Shown here: piece after piece, positions 37,175-52,100 of the stretch
Numbering within the stretch: the first letter of the stretch is position 1
Layout: every line of letters starts with the position of its first letter
Assembly (NCBI RefSeq): GCF_028858725.1
Contig: NC_084763.1
Location: 5,518,001 to 5,582,000, forward strand
Length of the DNA: 64,000 bases
Direction of reading: 5' to 3'
DNA from: Colius striatus
Lineage: Eukaryota; Chordata; Aves; Coliiformes; Coliidae
Position numbers and translations under genes: made by a program
Notes under the pieces: generated by a model
Database searches by the model: none
What the model saw: the letters and a program-made list of their open reading frames with translations, nothing else
Told to the model about the DNA's origin: nothing

Positions 37175-40100
37175 GGCAGGTGACAATGGAGGTAAGAAGA
37201 TATGGCTGAGATAGGGTACATAAGATCATGTGTATATGGTTTGTTATAGCAGAACAATACATGCAAATTGATTTCTTTAAAAATGCTAGAGCTGACTGAA
37301 TATGAGAGTGGTAAAGTCAAAGAGAAAAGGATGTTGACTAACAAGAACATTGGCATCAACTTGCAGCAGCATGAAATATTCATATGAATTGACAGAGCCA
37401 AAGAAGAGAAAGTATTTATCAGTGTATAGGTAACAATTTTATATGCCTGAGGTAGCTGTGAAAGAAAACCTCATTAGCACAGTGGTGGGGCACTGCAAAT
37501 CAAGCACTCCAAGCAGAGGCTGCAATCACTGTCTAAGCAAACCATTAGGAAAGCTTTTGGTTGCTTGGGAAGATGCCTCGGTAAAACATACATGAATTAT
37601 TCAGTCATGTCCAAGAAACCAGAATATTCTTCCTACTTGCTTCCAGTCATTTTCAATATACTAACAGTATGAATTAATTCTGTTAAAAATAAACACAGAG
37701 TTTAAAAATCCATACTTCATCCTTAAAGAAAACACCTAAAAAACCCAACAGTACAGATGAGCTTTTTCATTTGAAAACCAGGTGATTCAGGTATTGCAAG
37801 CAGACTGTAAGTATCAAATTTACTCACTGATCTACAATACATTCTTGGCTGCTCAGATCAGCACATTTCTAATTGCCTTCAACCTTTGTCTAACACATCC
37901 ATTTACTGCACATCTTCAGAAAACGTGCTATTTCTTTTACAGTGCTGATTTGTAAAGTAATACAGCCCAAGAACCAGGTAGATGCCTTATCACAACAGCT
38001 TATTCTGTGATGGACACAATTCATGGATAGTTTTTCATAGCAACAGACATACTTGATAGAAACAAAACCAAATATGTCCAAATATCAGGAGTGCTAGGCA
38101 TCACAATCTGTTATGTGCCTATCAAAGGCTGGATATAATTCCCTCTGAGATAAATGGAAACAAACAAATATTTAAACACAGCAGGAAGAGACAATTCATC
38201 AGGTTTTGAGGAGGAGAGTTAAAAAATGCAGAAGAAAAAGGTCCAACTTTGACTCAAAGGGAGTGAGGTTAGAATGCTCATGTTCTTTTGCAAACCCAGC
38301 CAAATACATTCCACTGTGCAATTATTTATGTAATAAAACAAATAAATACCATTTTCTCCAAAGACAATTAAAGGCCAAACTCTCAAAAGTACTCTGTGGC
38401 ATTTGGAACTCTCTGTCTACATCTAAGCCTCTCTTGCAGCAGGTCTGGAGCATGTTTTTGCATGCCAGGTGACTCTCACATTGCCCTTGGCTAGCGAGTA
38501 AAATGGGTCATGGTGTCTACAGCTATACATGTAAGACCAGAGGTGGCATGTTTAGCTCATTCCTTTCAAACTACTTGGACAAAAAGAACCATGCATCACA
38601 GGAATTTCACCCCTTTCATACTTTCAGGCCATGATAACATGAGCACCTTTGCAGCTCATGCTGGTGACACAGACTTCCTGCATTTCCACGCTGTTGTCAA
38701 CATTTACCCAATTAACAAAACTAGGGTAGGGAAACAATTCTTGCCAGTAACTACACTAGAAGGAACCAAATTTCCAAGACAGTCACGAATCTTTTCAAAC
38801 AAGTATGAACACAAAAAAATAATCCAATTAGGCAACTGAAAATCCTTCAGGAGGAATAATGTCAAAGTATAGGGAAGACATAGTTTAGCCATGCAAAAGC
38901 TCTGGTTTAACACTGTTAGCAATGGATTTTAGAGACAGATGGTTAATGAAATAGTCCTTTTCCCCCAACAAAAGCTAAAATACAATGAGTACCACACACT
39001 CATTCAGTGCTTTTAAGAGTTACATAAAGAATGGATGCTTTGGGAAGCAGGAAGCTTCAATTATTTTTTCGGCTGCAGCACCACTCAAATAAAGTTCAAA
39101 TGAACAATAAAGGTAGTGAGAGTGAAGCATCTTATTAAAACACAGCTTCCTAAAGTCTTTGTACTAAAAGTGAGATATACAGTGAGGAAATGTTTGTTCA
39201 AAGGACAGAGAATCTCAGTCAGATTGCCTTTCCTACATCTCTCATGACCAAAGGTCACCACTTTGCAGCTCCTATGAGTTTTTTCACCACTGTAACGGTG
39301 TTTCAAATGATATGAGTAAGAGATTTTCTGAAGGCACTACTTCTCTATGGATCTTCTAGATTTGACCTATGTGGGCAAAAGGATTGAGCTGATTGTTCCT
39401 TGGCCATGTGAGCAGTGAACAAGAGAGAATGAAGAGGATACCACAAACCAGACTGAAAAGCCATCTCCAGATACAGCCTGGATCAGCACTGAGAAAAGAG
39501 CTTTTGGACAACACGAGGTGATTGAGAGGTTTGGAATTGTAAGCAAATACATTGCCTTCTTGTTTTCTGCTTTCTTCAGAGAAACAGAACCTTGCACCAT
39601 CTCCAAAAATGAAGAAAAGAGTACACAGCCTGGGTAAAAACACTGCAGAATTTGTACACTCAGTAAACACAACTGTAATTTTCTCAGTGTCTAGTAAAAC
39701 ATGTTGCCTTGTGCAGAAGCTTCTATCCTATTTCCATGTAACACAAGGTGGAAAAAAAATGTACAGATAAGGCAAAGAAGAGGGAAGTAAAAATACACAT
39801 CAGTGTGGATGAACTTTAAATATACAGTAAACTAGCAAAAGGTAAGCACTATGCCAATGCTCATTCTCACACAGTCTGGCTACTCAGGGAAAGGAAACAA
39901 AAATGAGAGAGAAAAGCAGTGGAATATGACCCAAAACTTTACAGAGAAGGGGCCTTTGCAAATGTGCAAAGCATATGGAGTTTACCAGGAATCGCTGCCA
40001 AAATGCATCTGCACCCAATCCAGTGGGTGAGAGGTACCAAACAACTTCTCTGCCCACAGAGCATCAGAGAAGTTGAGAGGGCACTGGGGGAAAAGAAATG

Positions 40101-43100
40101 CTACAGGCGCCTTCTGCTTCAGCTAGAATGCTGCTGAAAGCTACAAAATGTGTAGTAAGACTGCTGCAAAATACAAATGTGGGGATGTAGCTGTTTACAC
40201 AGTGCTTAGAGCATGTGTTAGCAGGAAAAAGAATGTAAAGGAAGAATGTAAAGAGTATGTTTTCCTCTTTCTCTTTCTTTTCGGTTTTATTTGTTTATTC
40301 CACCACATTCTTCTGTTTTCTTTCTCTGCTCTGCTAGCCTCAGGCTTCGTTCTAGCACTATTTTCTTTCTAGAATATTTTCTTCCTTATGCTGGCATTTA
40401 TCTTGGTTTTCAATGGTTTCTTTTCATTGCCTTTCTCCTCCTGAATTTCTCCCCTCTTCTCTCCCTGTAGTAGAGTCAGGAGCTAGGAAGCTGTGCCATT
40501 GTCCACCCAGGGAGCAGTAGGGACAAGAATGCACCAGGCTGGCCTTGTGCCCTAGTCAGTTCTCCAAGATTATCACTCTACCCAGCACCCTCAGCCTTCC
40601 TGTTACCTTGCAAAGCACATAAAACAGATCCTTGGCTTCATGCCTAGAAGCACCACTGAAGAAAACAAGGAACAGCAAGGCCACAAAAGCACCCCATCAA
40701 GCCCAGAGAGGACTGGACTCAAGTGCTTTCTGTCATGCATACAGCCACAAATGACTGACAGGAGAGTTAGAGGAAGCCAGAGGAAGCCAGCAGTCCTGTC
40801 CCTCACCAGGTAATAGCTGGTGATTGCTGAGCTGACTGTTACTCTGCACTGATGTGCAATTCTGGGCATGTGTATTTGGATTCCTCAGGCTCTTTAATCC
40901 ATTTAATCTCAGAATGAAACTGATAGCTTTATGAACCATTGTTTTTCCCCAAGTAGAAACCAAGCATCAGGAAGTAAATCTGATTATTTTCCAGACCCCA
41001 TAACCAAGTTATTTCGTGTGTTTCTTTGCTGGGAATAGAGCCAAGACCCAGCTGATAGAAGTCCAACTTGAAAATGCACTCAGCTGTTTGCTACTTTAAA
41101 AGCTTATTTAAGGCAGTTAGTGTAAGGAGCTGTTAATTAATGGAAAACTGCACTACTATGTAGTTCTCTGTCAAAGCAGACATTTTATTCACTGTTCTTT
41201 AGTGCTTTTATTATATGAACCTTTATAAACTGTTAGGGGTTATTGTCTTTCCCTGTCTATTCCTCACAGGATATTCATTAAGAATTTTTTCTCCTCCCAG
41301 AGCCTGTAGGGGAAAAAAAGGGAAGACAAGACAGTGATAGGGGAGGTTACTTGAGACAGCTTCACCTGTAGAAGACTATCAATGGCATCAAAGAAGAAAA
41401 CTTCAAAATCCTTTTTCTTAACTCAAACAAAGGGTACAAAAGAAAAAATCTCTTTCAATGAGAGGTAAACCATCTTTGTAAGACTACAGGCCATTAATCA
41501 AACTCTTCAACTAGTCAAAGTTCAGAAAACTCATGAGAGGAGAACTCCAGGAGCAGCTTCTCATCAGTACACAACCCTGGTGTCCTTGGAAACCATTTTG
41601 CAGTCAGCTGGGCCAGTGGAGCTACGCAGCGAGGACCCAAAGCAACATGATGGCATTGGCTCCTGCAGCCACCTCAACCCATTACCTTCCTAACATGACA
41701 CTCACACCAGCAGTCCTCACACCAACAACATGCTGATACCATTCAGCAGACACAGATGCACCCAGTTCTAGGATACGACACAGTACTGATATGCTAAGAC
41801 TGGAAAATAAAGAAGTATATTTCCTAGGAAATTCCAGAATATCAGAGAGAAAAAAAAGAATCATTCAGAATGGGGATGAAAGCCAGAATCTCTGGGACAA
41901 CAGCTAGGACAAAACATGCTGTTAAGACAACTCTGAAAGCAGATCATACCTATGAAGCACAATGTGTAGAGTACTGAAATACAAAATCCAAAGGGAAATT
42001 AATAGTTGAAGCTAAACATTTTGAAGTTTTTGACTCAGATGAAGAAGACAGTAAGTTTTGAGTGACAAAAGGTGAATGATGTCATCTTGCAGGCAGCATA
42101 ACTAGGAGAACAGAGATCTGGTCTCATGCTCTGGTCTTGCATCTGCAGTCAGAAAGACAAAGCTAGTGACGTAACAATGAGGAAGCAGATCAAGTGCATA
42201 CACTCCACTGTGGCCTCCAGGCTTTCTCCTTTAAGACCAATTGAATGCAGAACTCAGGCCAAGATTATAACAGAAAAGTCCCAAAATATAACCTTCTCCT
42301 CAATCCAATAGGTGTTGGATCAGGTTATAGATACAGAAATCAGCATCTGGTTAGAGTACAGAATTATGTACATCAAACATGCAGTGTAGCTGATGAAGAG
42401 AACGAGATAAATAACAGCTTTCTGTTCTCCATTTTATGTATATTTCAAAAGCACTTTTGTATCTTTCTTTGGTGCAGTATGGTAACACAGGAGATAAAGT
42501 ATATTTAGCACACAAAAGAATTAATTATACTCTTAATGATTTCAAGAACAGAGCCGCTCCAGTGTTCCAGAAATAGTGATAGCAGGATTAGTACTGCAGT
42601 GAGCTACACTCTTACTTGGTAAACTGGATGACAGGAATGTCCTGATACAGAACTAAAGCCAGACAAAAGAAAGATTTGGGCTTTGGCTTACAATTAGTAG
42701 ACAAGTTTCTTATATTCTACCTATTACTTATAGATAGCAGCTTGAGGTAGATGACGTGTCGAGTTTTGGGTACCAGAGAACTGATTGCATGTCACAGCTC
42801 TGATGTGTTTGAGAAACACAATTTTTATATTAGAGTTGCACAGCAAGAAAGACACTGACCTATGGGCCCTATTCTGGCAGAAAATCTTTCCAAAATAGAC
42901 ACAGTTTGTCAAATGGAAAAATAGAAAGGAACAGAAAGGAACAGGATACATCTAGAACACTGTATTGAGCAAAGATCCAGGATCAGCCAACATTAGAATC
43001 GCTGCATTTGTATATGTATTTGTATTACACCTTTGAACAAAGGTCCACCCAGTCTAATACTTCATATCTAATAACTGTGACACAAGAGAATGTGCTAAAT

Positions 43101-46100
43101 GCTATGTTTCCCAGTCTTAAATAACTGGGGAAACAAGGATTTCCAGAGTCAGACTGAAGTCTATTAAACATTAAGACCTGCACAGATCTGAAAACTTGTC
43201 TACTTGCTCTTTATGCTGAGGTACACTCTTAACACCCAAAATATTCTGTGGAAAGAAGTTCCACAATGTAACTCCATGTCAGGATGCTAAAGGGACACTT
43301 TGGTTTTTCTGTTTCAAAAAAGCAGTGTGATACTTTCAGCCAGGCCTTGAATTTTTACTGTGGAGAAAACAGCTAATAGTTTGTTCTCTAGTCATTTTGT
43401 CCATACCACAAACTGCATCTCTAGCTACAGAATTCCTGGAATTCTGGAAAGAACTATGCTGTGAGACACCTGCTTAAAGAGCTGGCTAGGTATCCTTATA
43501 AAAAAACCTGCTGAGGATCAGACAAATTGGTTTCTGTCCCAGCTTACACTTACAATGATGGTAAACTAGCTTTATGTTACTGAACACTGTTTTCTCCCTT
43601 ATCTCATCATAGTTGCTGACAATTCATCTTCCACTACTTTTGTATAGCTCAATAACATTTCAAAGTGTTGGCAGGCTGTGCTGGCTTAACTCAATGTCTC
43701 TGAGAAAAAGCACTCCTACAGAGCAGCCTGATGCAGATACGTGTAATGTAGATCCACATCTCCAAGAAAATATTTGGCTTTCAAAATCACTCACAAGCTG
43801 TACCATTGTGATCTGCTACCTACAGCACAGTAGAGTATTAATGTTGAAATGAGGCAAAATAACAATATACACCGAAGGGCATGTGAGGATAATCAGCACT
43901 TTAATACATACATTCCTCCCTTTCAATGGTAGCAAATTTGTCCTTTTTGCATTTCTCCAGTCTTTTCTCCAAGGTGAAGAAAAAAAACCAAACAGCAATG
44001 AGAACAGGAACTGCCCCAGTGGGAGTTTGGTCAGGAACTCTCTGTTTTTAGCTGGTGCCTTGTCTTAAGAGACTGAAACAATTCTCCATCTTTGTTGCCA
44101 AAACCTGGCTTTTAATGGAGGTCTTTAGACTAACATGGTAACCACTATCACAAAGGCATAGAAGTGGTCGTGAAAAGAGAAAGCTCATGTATTTGCAGTT
44201 ATGGCTAAAGGGAGAGTTTGAGTTAACAAGGTTCTTTACACGGTCTTAAAATATTTGTTTTCACTGTCAATAGATTTGTTTTCACTTTCTGATCAATCTT
44301 TTATCTTTTGAAACAACTTTCCTTTGTCTGCTCATTGGTTGATTCTTTGTCGTTTAACCTCATACGAGGTCAGTCATTCAAAATGTGAACCCCACACATT
44401 ATTCAGGTCTCTCTTCAATTCCTGACCTATGAAGTAACATAGACTGTCTTTGTAGTCTTGCTGTGAGCTGCCTAGACCATTCATTACCTGTCTTCCCTGT
44501 GTTTTCACACATCTTAACACAATAGCTTTCTAATCTCGGTAAGGAGTCTCTAAATCTCACTAAGGGGCCTCTAACTACCCCCATAATACCATCCACCATT
44601 ATATTGGGCAAAGAAACGAAACCTGCAGGATTCAAATGAAAGAAAATTCATTCCCCTCATCAAAAAAGCCCAGCTATGATCCCTTTATCTACCTGACTCC
44701 CAACTTCTCCACCGTCATCATCACATTTTTTTATCAAATGAAGTCCCGTGTGTACACGTGTGTGTTTCGGTTCTTGCTAACATTAGTTCCACATTCAACC
44801 CTACAAGATGTATCAGCAACATAAGATTCGGAAGCATTTTATTATTAGCTAGGAAAGGGAGGTATCTTCTGCAAGACTTTTCTGCTAAATACCACGACTT
44901 CTAATGTCTTTATTAAAACAAAACCAACCAACCAACCAAAACAAAAACCCAACAGAGATGCCTTTCTTTAACTAGATAGGAACCAACTTATAACTTCTCT
45001 GGGAACAAAGGCTAAAGTGTGTGGCAATGGATCAGATTTAAAACAACCAGAAACCTATGAAAAGGGCAGGTCTGCATTTTGTCTAGTCCTGACTTTCATC
45101 TTGGTAATGAACCAAACAGCAAATGGGAAATGAATACACCAGGCAAAGCCTGATACTTTAGAACAGGAGTGATAAGCTAAGCAGTTTCCTTCTTTCAATA
45201 AGACACTGATAAGTAAGTTCCACTTACCTCTCATTAAGGTAAGGAGGAAGCATTCTCATTTCTGCATGGTAGCAGTCTCACGAAGCGCCCACAAATCTAA
45301 GCAGCCATTAGAGAACATCAGGTGCCTCCTTCCCATTGTCATTCACTTGTCTGGTACCCAAATGGCATCTTCTCACCTACCAATGAAACGCAACTTATAA
45401 ATTTTCCACTTACCATTAATTTCACTAGCTAAAAAAAAGAGGGAAGAATATTACTGACTTGAGACAAAGCTACAAAGATTCCTTTTAGGGGAAGATCTAC
45501 ATTCCTATGACAGCAGGAAGGATACAAACCTTGCTTTACGTTTCAACCGCAGACGAAAAGTATTCGGTGCACAAAGATAATCAAACTCGTTAGAATTAAT
45601 CTTGATATTTAGGTTAAGAGACTGGAATCTAACGAGAGGCTTTGGTGATTTGTGTAAATGACCCTCCCTTGCTTTGGAGAAAAAATATGCTACCACAAAG
45701 CAGATTTACATGAGTTTCATCTACTCTTTCACAGAATAATCTATCTAAAGAGTTCTATCTAAAAACGTTTTCCAAGGCATAAGCTGATTTGCCTATGTGC
45801 ATATTCACACCATATCATTACTTGTTTCTCTGAATCTGTAGCAGAGTAAAGACAACTGATTATGTTTGTTGGAAGAAAGAATTACCTCATGTTCTTGTAA
45901 AAAGCACTGAGCTATTGGCAAATTATAGGATGGACAAAGCTCCTCACAGAGATAGAGAGACAAAGATTTTTTTGCCATTTTAATTGTCATAAATCTTTGT
46001 TTCACTCCAGTAAGGTTAACCCTGTGTTCTCAAACAACAATTTGTTCATGATCCAACAGCATGACCATTTGAGCAAACTGCTGAAACTTGGGGATACCTC

Positions 46101-49100
46101 TGATGTCTACAACAGTAGTATATTAATGTCATTATTATGAAACCATTATATAAATATCATTTCATATCAATATATATAAATAGGTTACACATATATGTAC
46201 ATAAAAGAAGCAGCTGAAGAAGACTCATACATTTCCAACCTCATCTTTCAGTTGAACTTAAAGGCAATAGAAACCATACCCCATCAGTCTTGAAAAGTCT
46301 GAAATTGCTAAACTACTCGAGCAACAACATCCTGCTAACACAGAGAACTCTGATACCTGACACAAAAGTTAAGAATGTCTTTTTTTAAGTGTATACATGT
46401 GCACATAATAACAATTATTTTAAATAGAATTAAACTTCTACTCGTGTTTTTCTTTATGTGCAAAGCCATCCCTTCCTCGCATAGCCTCGAATTCATACTT
46501 GGAGAGCACCTCCTCCCTCTCTCCACATCCTTTACATAAATCACACAGTACCAATTTCACATCAATTAATATAAAAAGAATACGGCCATATAGTGACATT
46601 GGTTCCGTTTTCAGTATCCCCATGCTCCTGTATTAACCCTGACAAATGTCTTCTCATATTGAGAAGACAGCAGCTCTCCAACTTGAAAGACTGCCACACA
46701 TCCCCTGTGAGTATTGGAATCAGCAATATCATTGCAGTGCAGCGCAGTGCACTCGTTCCGACTCACAGCAGCAAGGAGCAGATTGCCTTAAATGCTGCTA
46801 GCACTTTGTATAGGCATCCATCTGAGTGCAAATCACAGCACTCAGCTTTGGCTGAAGTATCCAGCATGCTTAGAAATCCTAAGTGATGAAACTGCACAAA
46901 TGATAAAGACAAAAGAGTGGGAAAATTAATGTGAGTGAAGGTAAGAGTCACACAGGAGAAAAATGGTAAAGGATGATCTTTCTTGGCCTCATTTCCACAA
47001 TAATGTTATATCTTTAGTTTAAAGAAGACCATTCCCTGCTGCATTTCCATAGCATTATTCTGCCTTCAGTTTAAAGAAAATGTCTACAGACCCAAATAGC
47101 CATATAAACAATCTGCTGGTAACCGTTTAGTGCTTAGCAATAACAACTGTAATTCAACAGCACCTAGAAGTGGGATTCTACTCTGTACATTTTACCCTGG
47201 TTGTGTATTCAGGCTACATGTTAGGTTTATTCTTTTTCTTCCTTTTTCCATGGAATGTGAGTGTATTTTCATTCCATTCTGACAAGCACTTTGAACAATC
47301 ACAATCAAGCCAGAATGCTCTTCGCAAGAAGACTTTCAAAACTGGTTTGAACAAGTGCTGCAATGCAGTGCAGATGAAATTGCACATGAATTATGTTTTA
47401 TGAGGTGGTAATATTATTTAGAGACTTCTACGGATTCATCAAGAACTATATGAGCAAACCATAAATGAACTGTACAGGTAGAAAACCCCAGGAGGAGAAC
47501 ATCTCTTTCACGTGACCGTTGCACACTGCTTATACTGTGTTCCAGGGATTCATACTTGCTAAAAATCTTTTGCCTTTCTTCTTCTGAAGTGATACCAAGC
47601 TGGCTTGCTCTGAAAAACTGTGTGCAAAAGAAATCATTCTCACAAGAGCTGTGATTTGGATATAATTAGAGCTCACACAAAAAAACAATTACTATACTGT
47701 AGAGTTAATTACTTCCCTCTCACAAAGTTACTTTCCACTAAAAATGTTGTTCTGTTAAAAATGAATGGAGAAAAAAATGACATTTCCAGAAACAGTGATG
47801 TTAATCAGGAAATATTGGATCCAGGATGGAATAATGTAACTCCACAGGTAGGTAATTCAGTGAGTGCATGGGAAGTAGGTTCCTGTTCCCATTGCACTTG
47901 AAGTACAGGCTGAAAAACACAGGTCTCTCAAATCTCAGGTAGATGACCAAACCATGGCATTGTTCACTGTTCTTATCACTTGGAATCCTCACTCTCCTGG
48001 ACTAATCAGCTTGTTCCCGTTTATATGTGTTGGCTTCATTTTGTGGTAAACATTTTCTTGCTTAGCATTTTCTATGAATGAGTTGCTGTGGTTTTCTGGT
48101 CTGTGATGGACACGTTTATTTTTTTAAATGGCTTCTAAATAGTTAATGTCATCATCGATTTGTGAAGGATAAGAGCAAATGTTCAGTCTTGCAAATCAAC
48201 ATTCCTGCATCAGTTTCACTGGAAGTCCGTTGATTCATAGCAGCTGATCTTCTGACAAATGGATTTCAGTCACAGAATGGACAAGACAATGTAGGACCTT
48301 AACACAGCAAGAAGCAATAAAGTCAGACCACGATGAAGCCTAGTGAATAAACAGATCTTGGGAAATGATTGGGCAAACACTACAAAGCTCCTCTGCTTAT
48401 TAAATAGAACACATATGTACGACTGCAAAGTCATGCAATATTTCTTCCTTCCTTTAATAACCATTGATTATAGGCTTGGTGGCATAGCCTCTGTTCATCA
48501 TCAGGCAATACATGGATGTAGATTTCTCCTTTATAAATGCTTCAGTATTCTTTGGACCCCCACCACCATGGAAAACTGAATGTGTGCTACTGATTGTGAC
48601 TGGCTAAACTCTTTCCTCATTTACAACTTAGCTGGCAGTATTCAATATGCAATAGTCACAAAATCAAAGAAAGGAAGACATTTTCCAGTAAGAACCCAAT
48701 ACCTTGGTCCTACACAAGAAAGCTCATTTAAAATGCCAGCTGGCTATTCATGTTGGCTAATACAGCAGTAACTTCTGCATCTCTCACTACAGGAACTTCA
48801 TCTGATCCATAGGGGGAGCAGTGCTAGAAAGCTGGGTTACATGGGTTGCTGCAGTGAGGTATTGACCTGTACAGAGCCAGATCCTGTCTTGTTATTTTAA
48901 ATCACACTCAGTTTTCTTGCATTGGCAGAGAGACAAGGGGAAGGCAAGAGGAGAAAAAGGCTTTCTGCTCATCTCATTAGTCTAGGTCTTTACGAAATTT
49001 TATCAGAAGCAGTACTTGTTCTGGGTATTAAAACTGTGTTACAAATGTCCAACTCTTCTTGTCCTCCAACAGAAGCAGCTCCACACTTAGTTTTATTTCA

Positions 49101-52100
49101 GTCTTCTGATATGTCCTCTGTTATTCATGAATCGTCAAGACGACTCAAATAGCTTTAGTCAGTTGTTCAACAGGGACAGAAATTGCCATCAATCCTAGAT
49201 GTACCTGATACTTTAAGTACTGCCTGGCCTGGTCTGTCTCCCTAAAGGCTGAGATTGTCTTCATTTGTCATTAGTATTAACTGTGAAAGACTGCCATTGA
49301 GCTTCAAGTGAAGAGTGGCACAAAAGAAACACCTTTTAACTTATTTATCCTCAGAGTCCATAGTGGACAAACTTTTCTTCATCTTTGTCTTACCACTAAT
49401 GTACTTTTTGAGTGGTTTCCAGTTACTTTTGATGTCCCTCACTATCTGCATCCCATGTTGTATCTTGAGCTTTCTGTCTTTTTCCTTTGCCTACCCACGT
49501 TGCACTTTGAGACTTGCCCCAGGTATCTGATCTGCACCTCAACTGTGTTCTTCTTGCTTGTGTTAAAGGTCAATGAAGAACTTAGAATGTAGACAAGTTT
49601 CTATACTTGTCTTCCCACTGTACTCTTACTATTATTTCATCAGATTAGTGAGCTATCTTCATTCCTTTTTCCTTCAGATTCGACCCTCACTAAAGTTCTA
49701 TGAATCCTCAAAGATGACTGAGGTCTACCTTCTCAACACTGTTTTCCTGTTTCTCCTTTGCCATTTCATAGAGGATGACAAATACTGTCAATGCATGATC
49801 AAATCCATACATTTAATATATGTGTTAATTTCCAGTTTCTCAAAAAGTAACTCCTGAAAAAAATACTCTTACCCATTTTGGTTTTGAAGCTTACTGAGCT
49901 AACTCCTTATGTCTCACTCTCAATGCATGCCTATGCTGAGAAATTCCTTGCCTGTTTCTTGCCAGTTAGCATTCATATTTAGCCTCTGAGAGCTCTTTGA
50001 CACTTATATTGACAGTTGCAGCCAATCCTTGTGTCTATACTGTACAAGAGAAAAGTAGACTTCCAAAGAGGAAGACAAAACCAATTTAACTTGCTTCCTT
50101 CCACTCCCACTGTTGCAGACTTTGCAGTGAAAGAGTGGAGATTCACAGTCTGGTCTGTGGTTTTCCATGCACATCTGCACAGTGAACTTTTGCAAAATGA
50201 TATGATCTTAGTTATAGACTTGTGTCATCAGTATGAGAGGGATGGGGCAAAAGGAAACAATTAAGCTCTGTTGGATACTTCAGAGCATTGTCTCACATGG
50301 GATAAATTCACAGCTCTAAGAATATCAAATATTCATGTTCACACAATTACAAGAGATTCCATTATGCATCACATCCAGTCATTCATAGCCTGAAAAAAAG
50401 GAAAAAAAAGAGATTACTCTCTAGTTCAGGGACTATCACAAATTAAGCAAAGGAAAATGCTTGTGTAGGTGGGAGGGCAACAAGTCTTATACTAGTCAAA
50501 CTCCAAACTTGCCCTGTTGACTCCAGTCTAGCACAGCATGCTTGACTCTGTAACTAAGAATTATGCTTCAGAGTATTGTTTGACTAAAAGGTTAATGGTT
50601 CCTGAAGCAGAACCTAAATGCTCAGTGAAACAACTGTTGTCCATAAAGAGCCTGAAAAGAAAGCAGTTTCCAGCAACCAGAAAGGGAAAGAGCCATCTGA
50701 AGTCAGCCCTGTGTTGTTTTGAGCATATAAACAATGCAATAGAGAAGGACAAGGATGCCTTTTCAATGTTTTGCCTTCTCAGAGGTGTCTTCTGCAGCTT
50801 GGCATCTAGATTCTTTAACACACTCCTATGTATGGACTTTATGTCAAAGCCATGAGGCAAAGTTCACACTTTGAAGCACGTTAAGAGGGGAAAATGGCAA
50901 TTGCAGAGGTGGTACAAATCTGTAGGTGCAGGGAACGTACCAGGGAATGTACCAGGGATGTGACAGTAGTACCTACTCTGAAGGTACTACTACTCTTACT
51001 AGCAAATAATTCCAGACACATTAAGTTACAGATGCAGAGTCAAATATTACATTTTATAGGCCGTCCCAGGGACAAAGCAAACTGCTATCGACAGAAAATA
51101 TTATGTGAGACTAAAAGAAGACAATTTACTGCCTTTCTGGGACAAAAATAAGTGAGTCTTCAGTGTCTTCATTATCCTTGGGTTAGTAAGCAAAATCAAA
51201 CCGGTCTGTGAAGATCTTCCATTTCTCTCCCACTTAGTACACATCACTGTTAGGTAACAGTAAACTGTTTGTCATTTTCCCCCCAGGTAGATTGCTTTTA
51301 ATAGAATTAACTAGCAAGTCAAAGAACCAAGGAAAAGATGGAAATAACCCCATGACATTCCACTTTAGAAAAGGTTCAGGGGTAACACCAGCAGTGTTAC
51401 AAAAGCAAGGGGAAAACAAGAGCCCTAATGCAAAGAGCTATGAGAAAGTGCACTAAAGCCATTGTGAGCATAGATAATTTAGAGACAGGGACATCTTCTC
51501 CTGGGGCTCCTGACCCCCATACTCAGAGGATACTGTAAGTTTGTTTCTAAATAGCATAATGAAGCACTCTGTCGATTTCTTACCTTGTTATTTAGCAGTA
51601 TATTAGACAAAATGCATGATACTATTTACACCATATCTATCTTCCCAAAGGATTATTACTGTTAGGAGAATGTTTTTCAGTTTCTTGGGTCTATAGGCCT
51701 GTCTTTTGAATACTGAATGTTTGTTTTTCGTGTACAGTTTTGTACTTGGAAGAAAACATCCTAAATCCACCTTAACAGTAAGTGTCCTCAGGAGTGTGAA
51801 AGAACACACATAGCTAAAAGCCAAAACTTTTACAATAGCAAGCAATGATAAACTGCAATATTATCTCTAGCATCAGTATACAACAAGGTTTTTAATGCCC
51901 TACACTTCTTCTGGTATTGTTTTCTGGCTAAAGCAAAAAGCTAAGTCAAGAGTATTTTCAACACTAAACTATTCTTTCACTGAGTAAACCACTTCAGAGA
52001 CAATGCAGACATGCAGCCAAAATCTTATTCCCTGCTGGCATATCTGTTATTCATACTCAAGGTTTCTGTGCAGTCCTTCATAAAGCATGCTGGAACCTTG

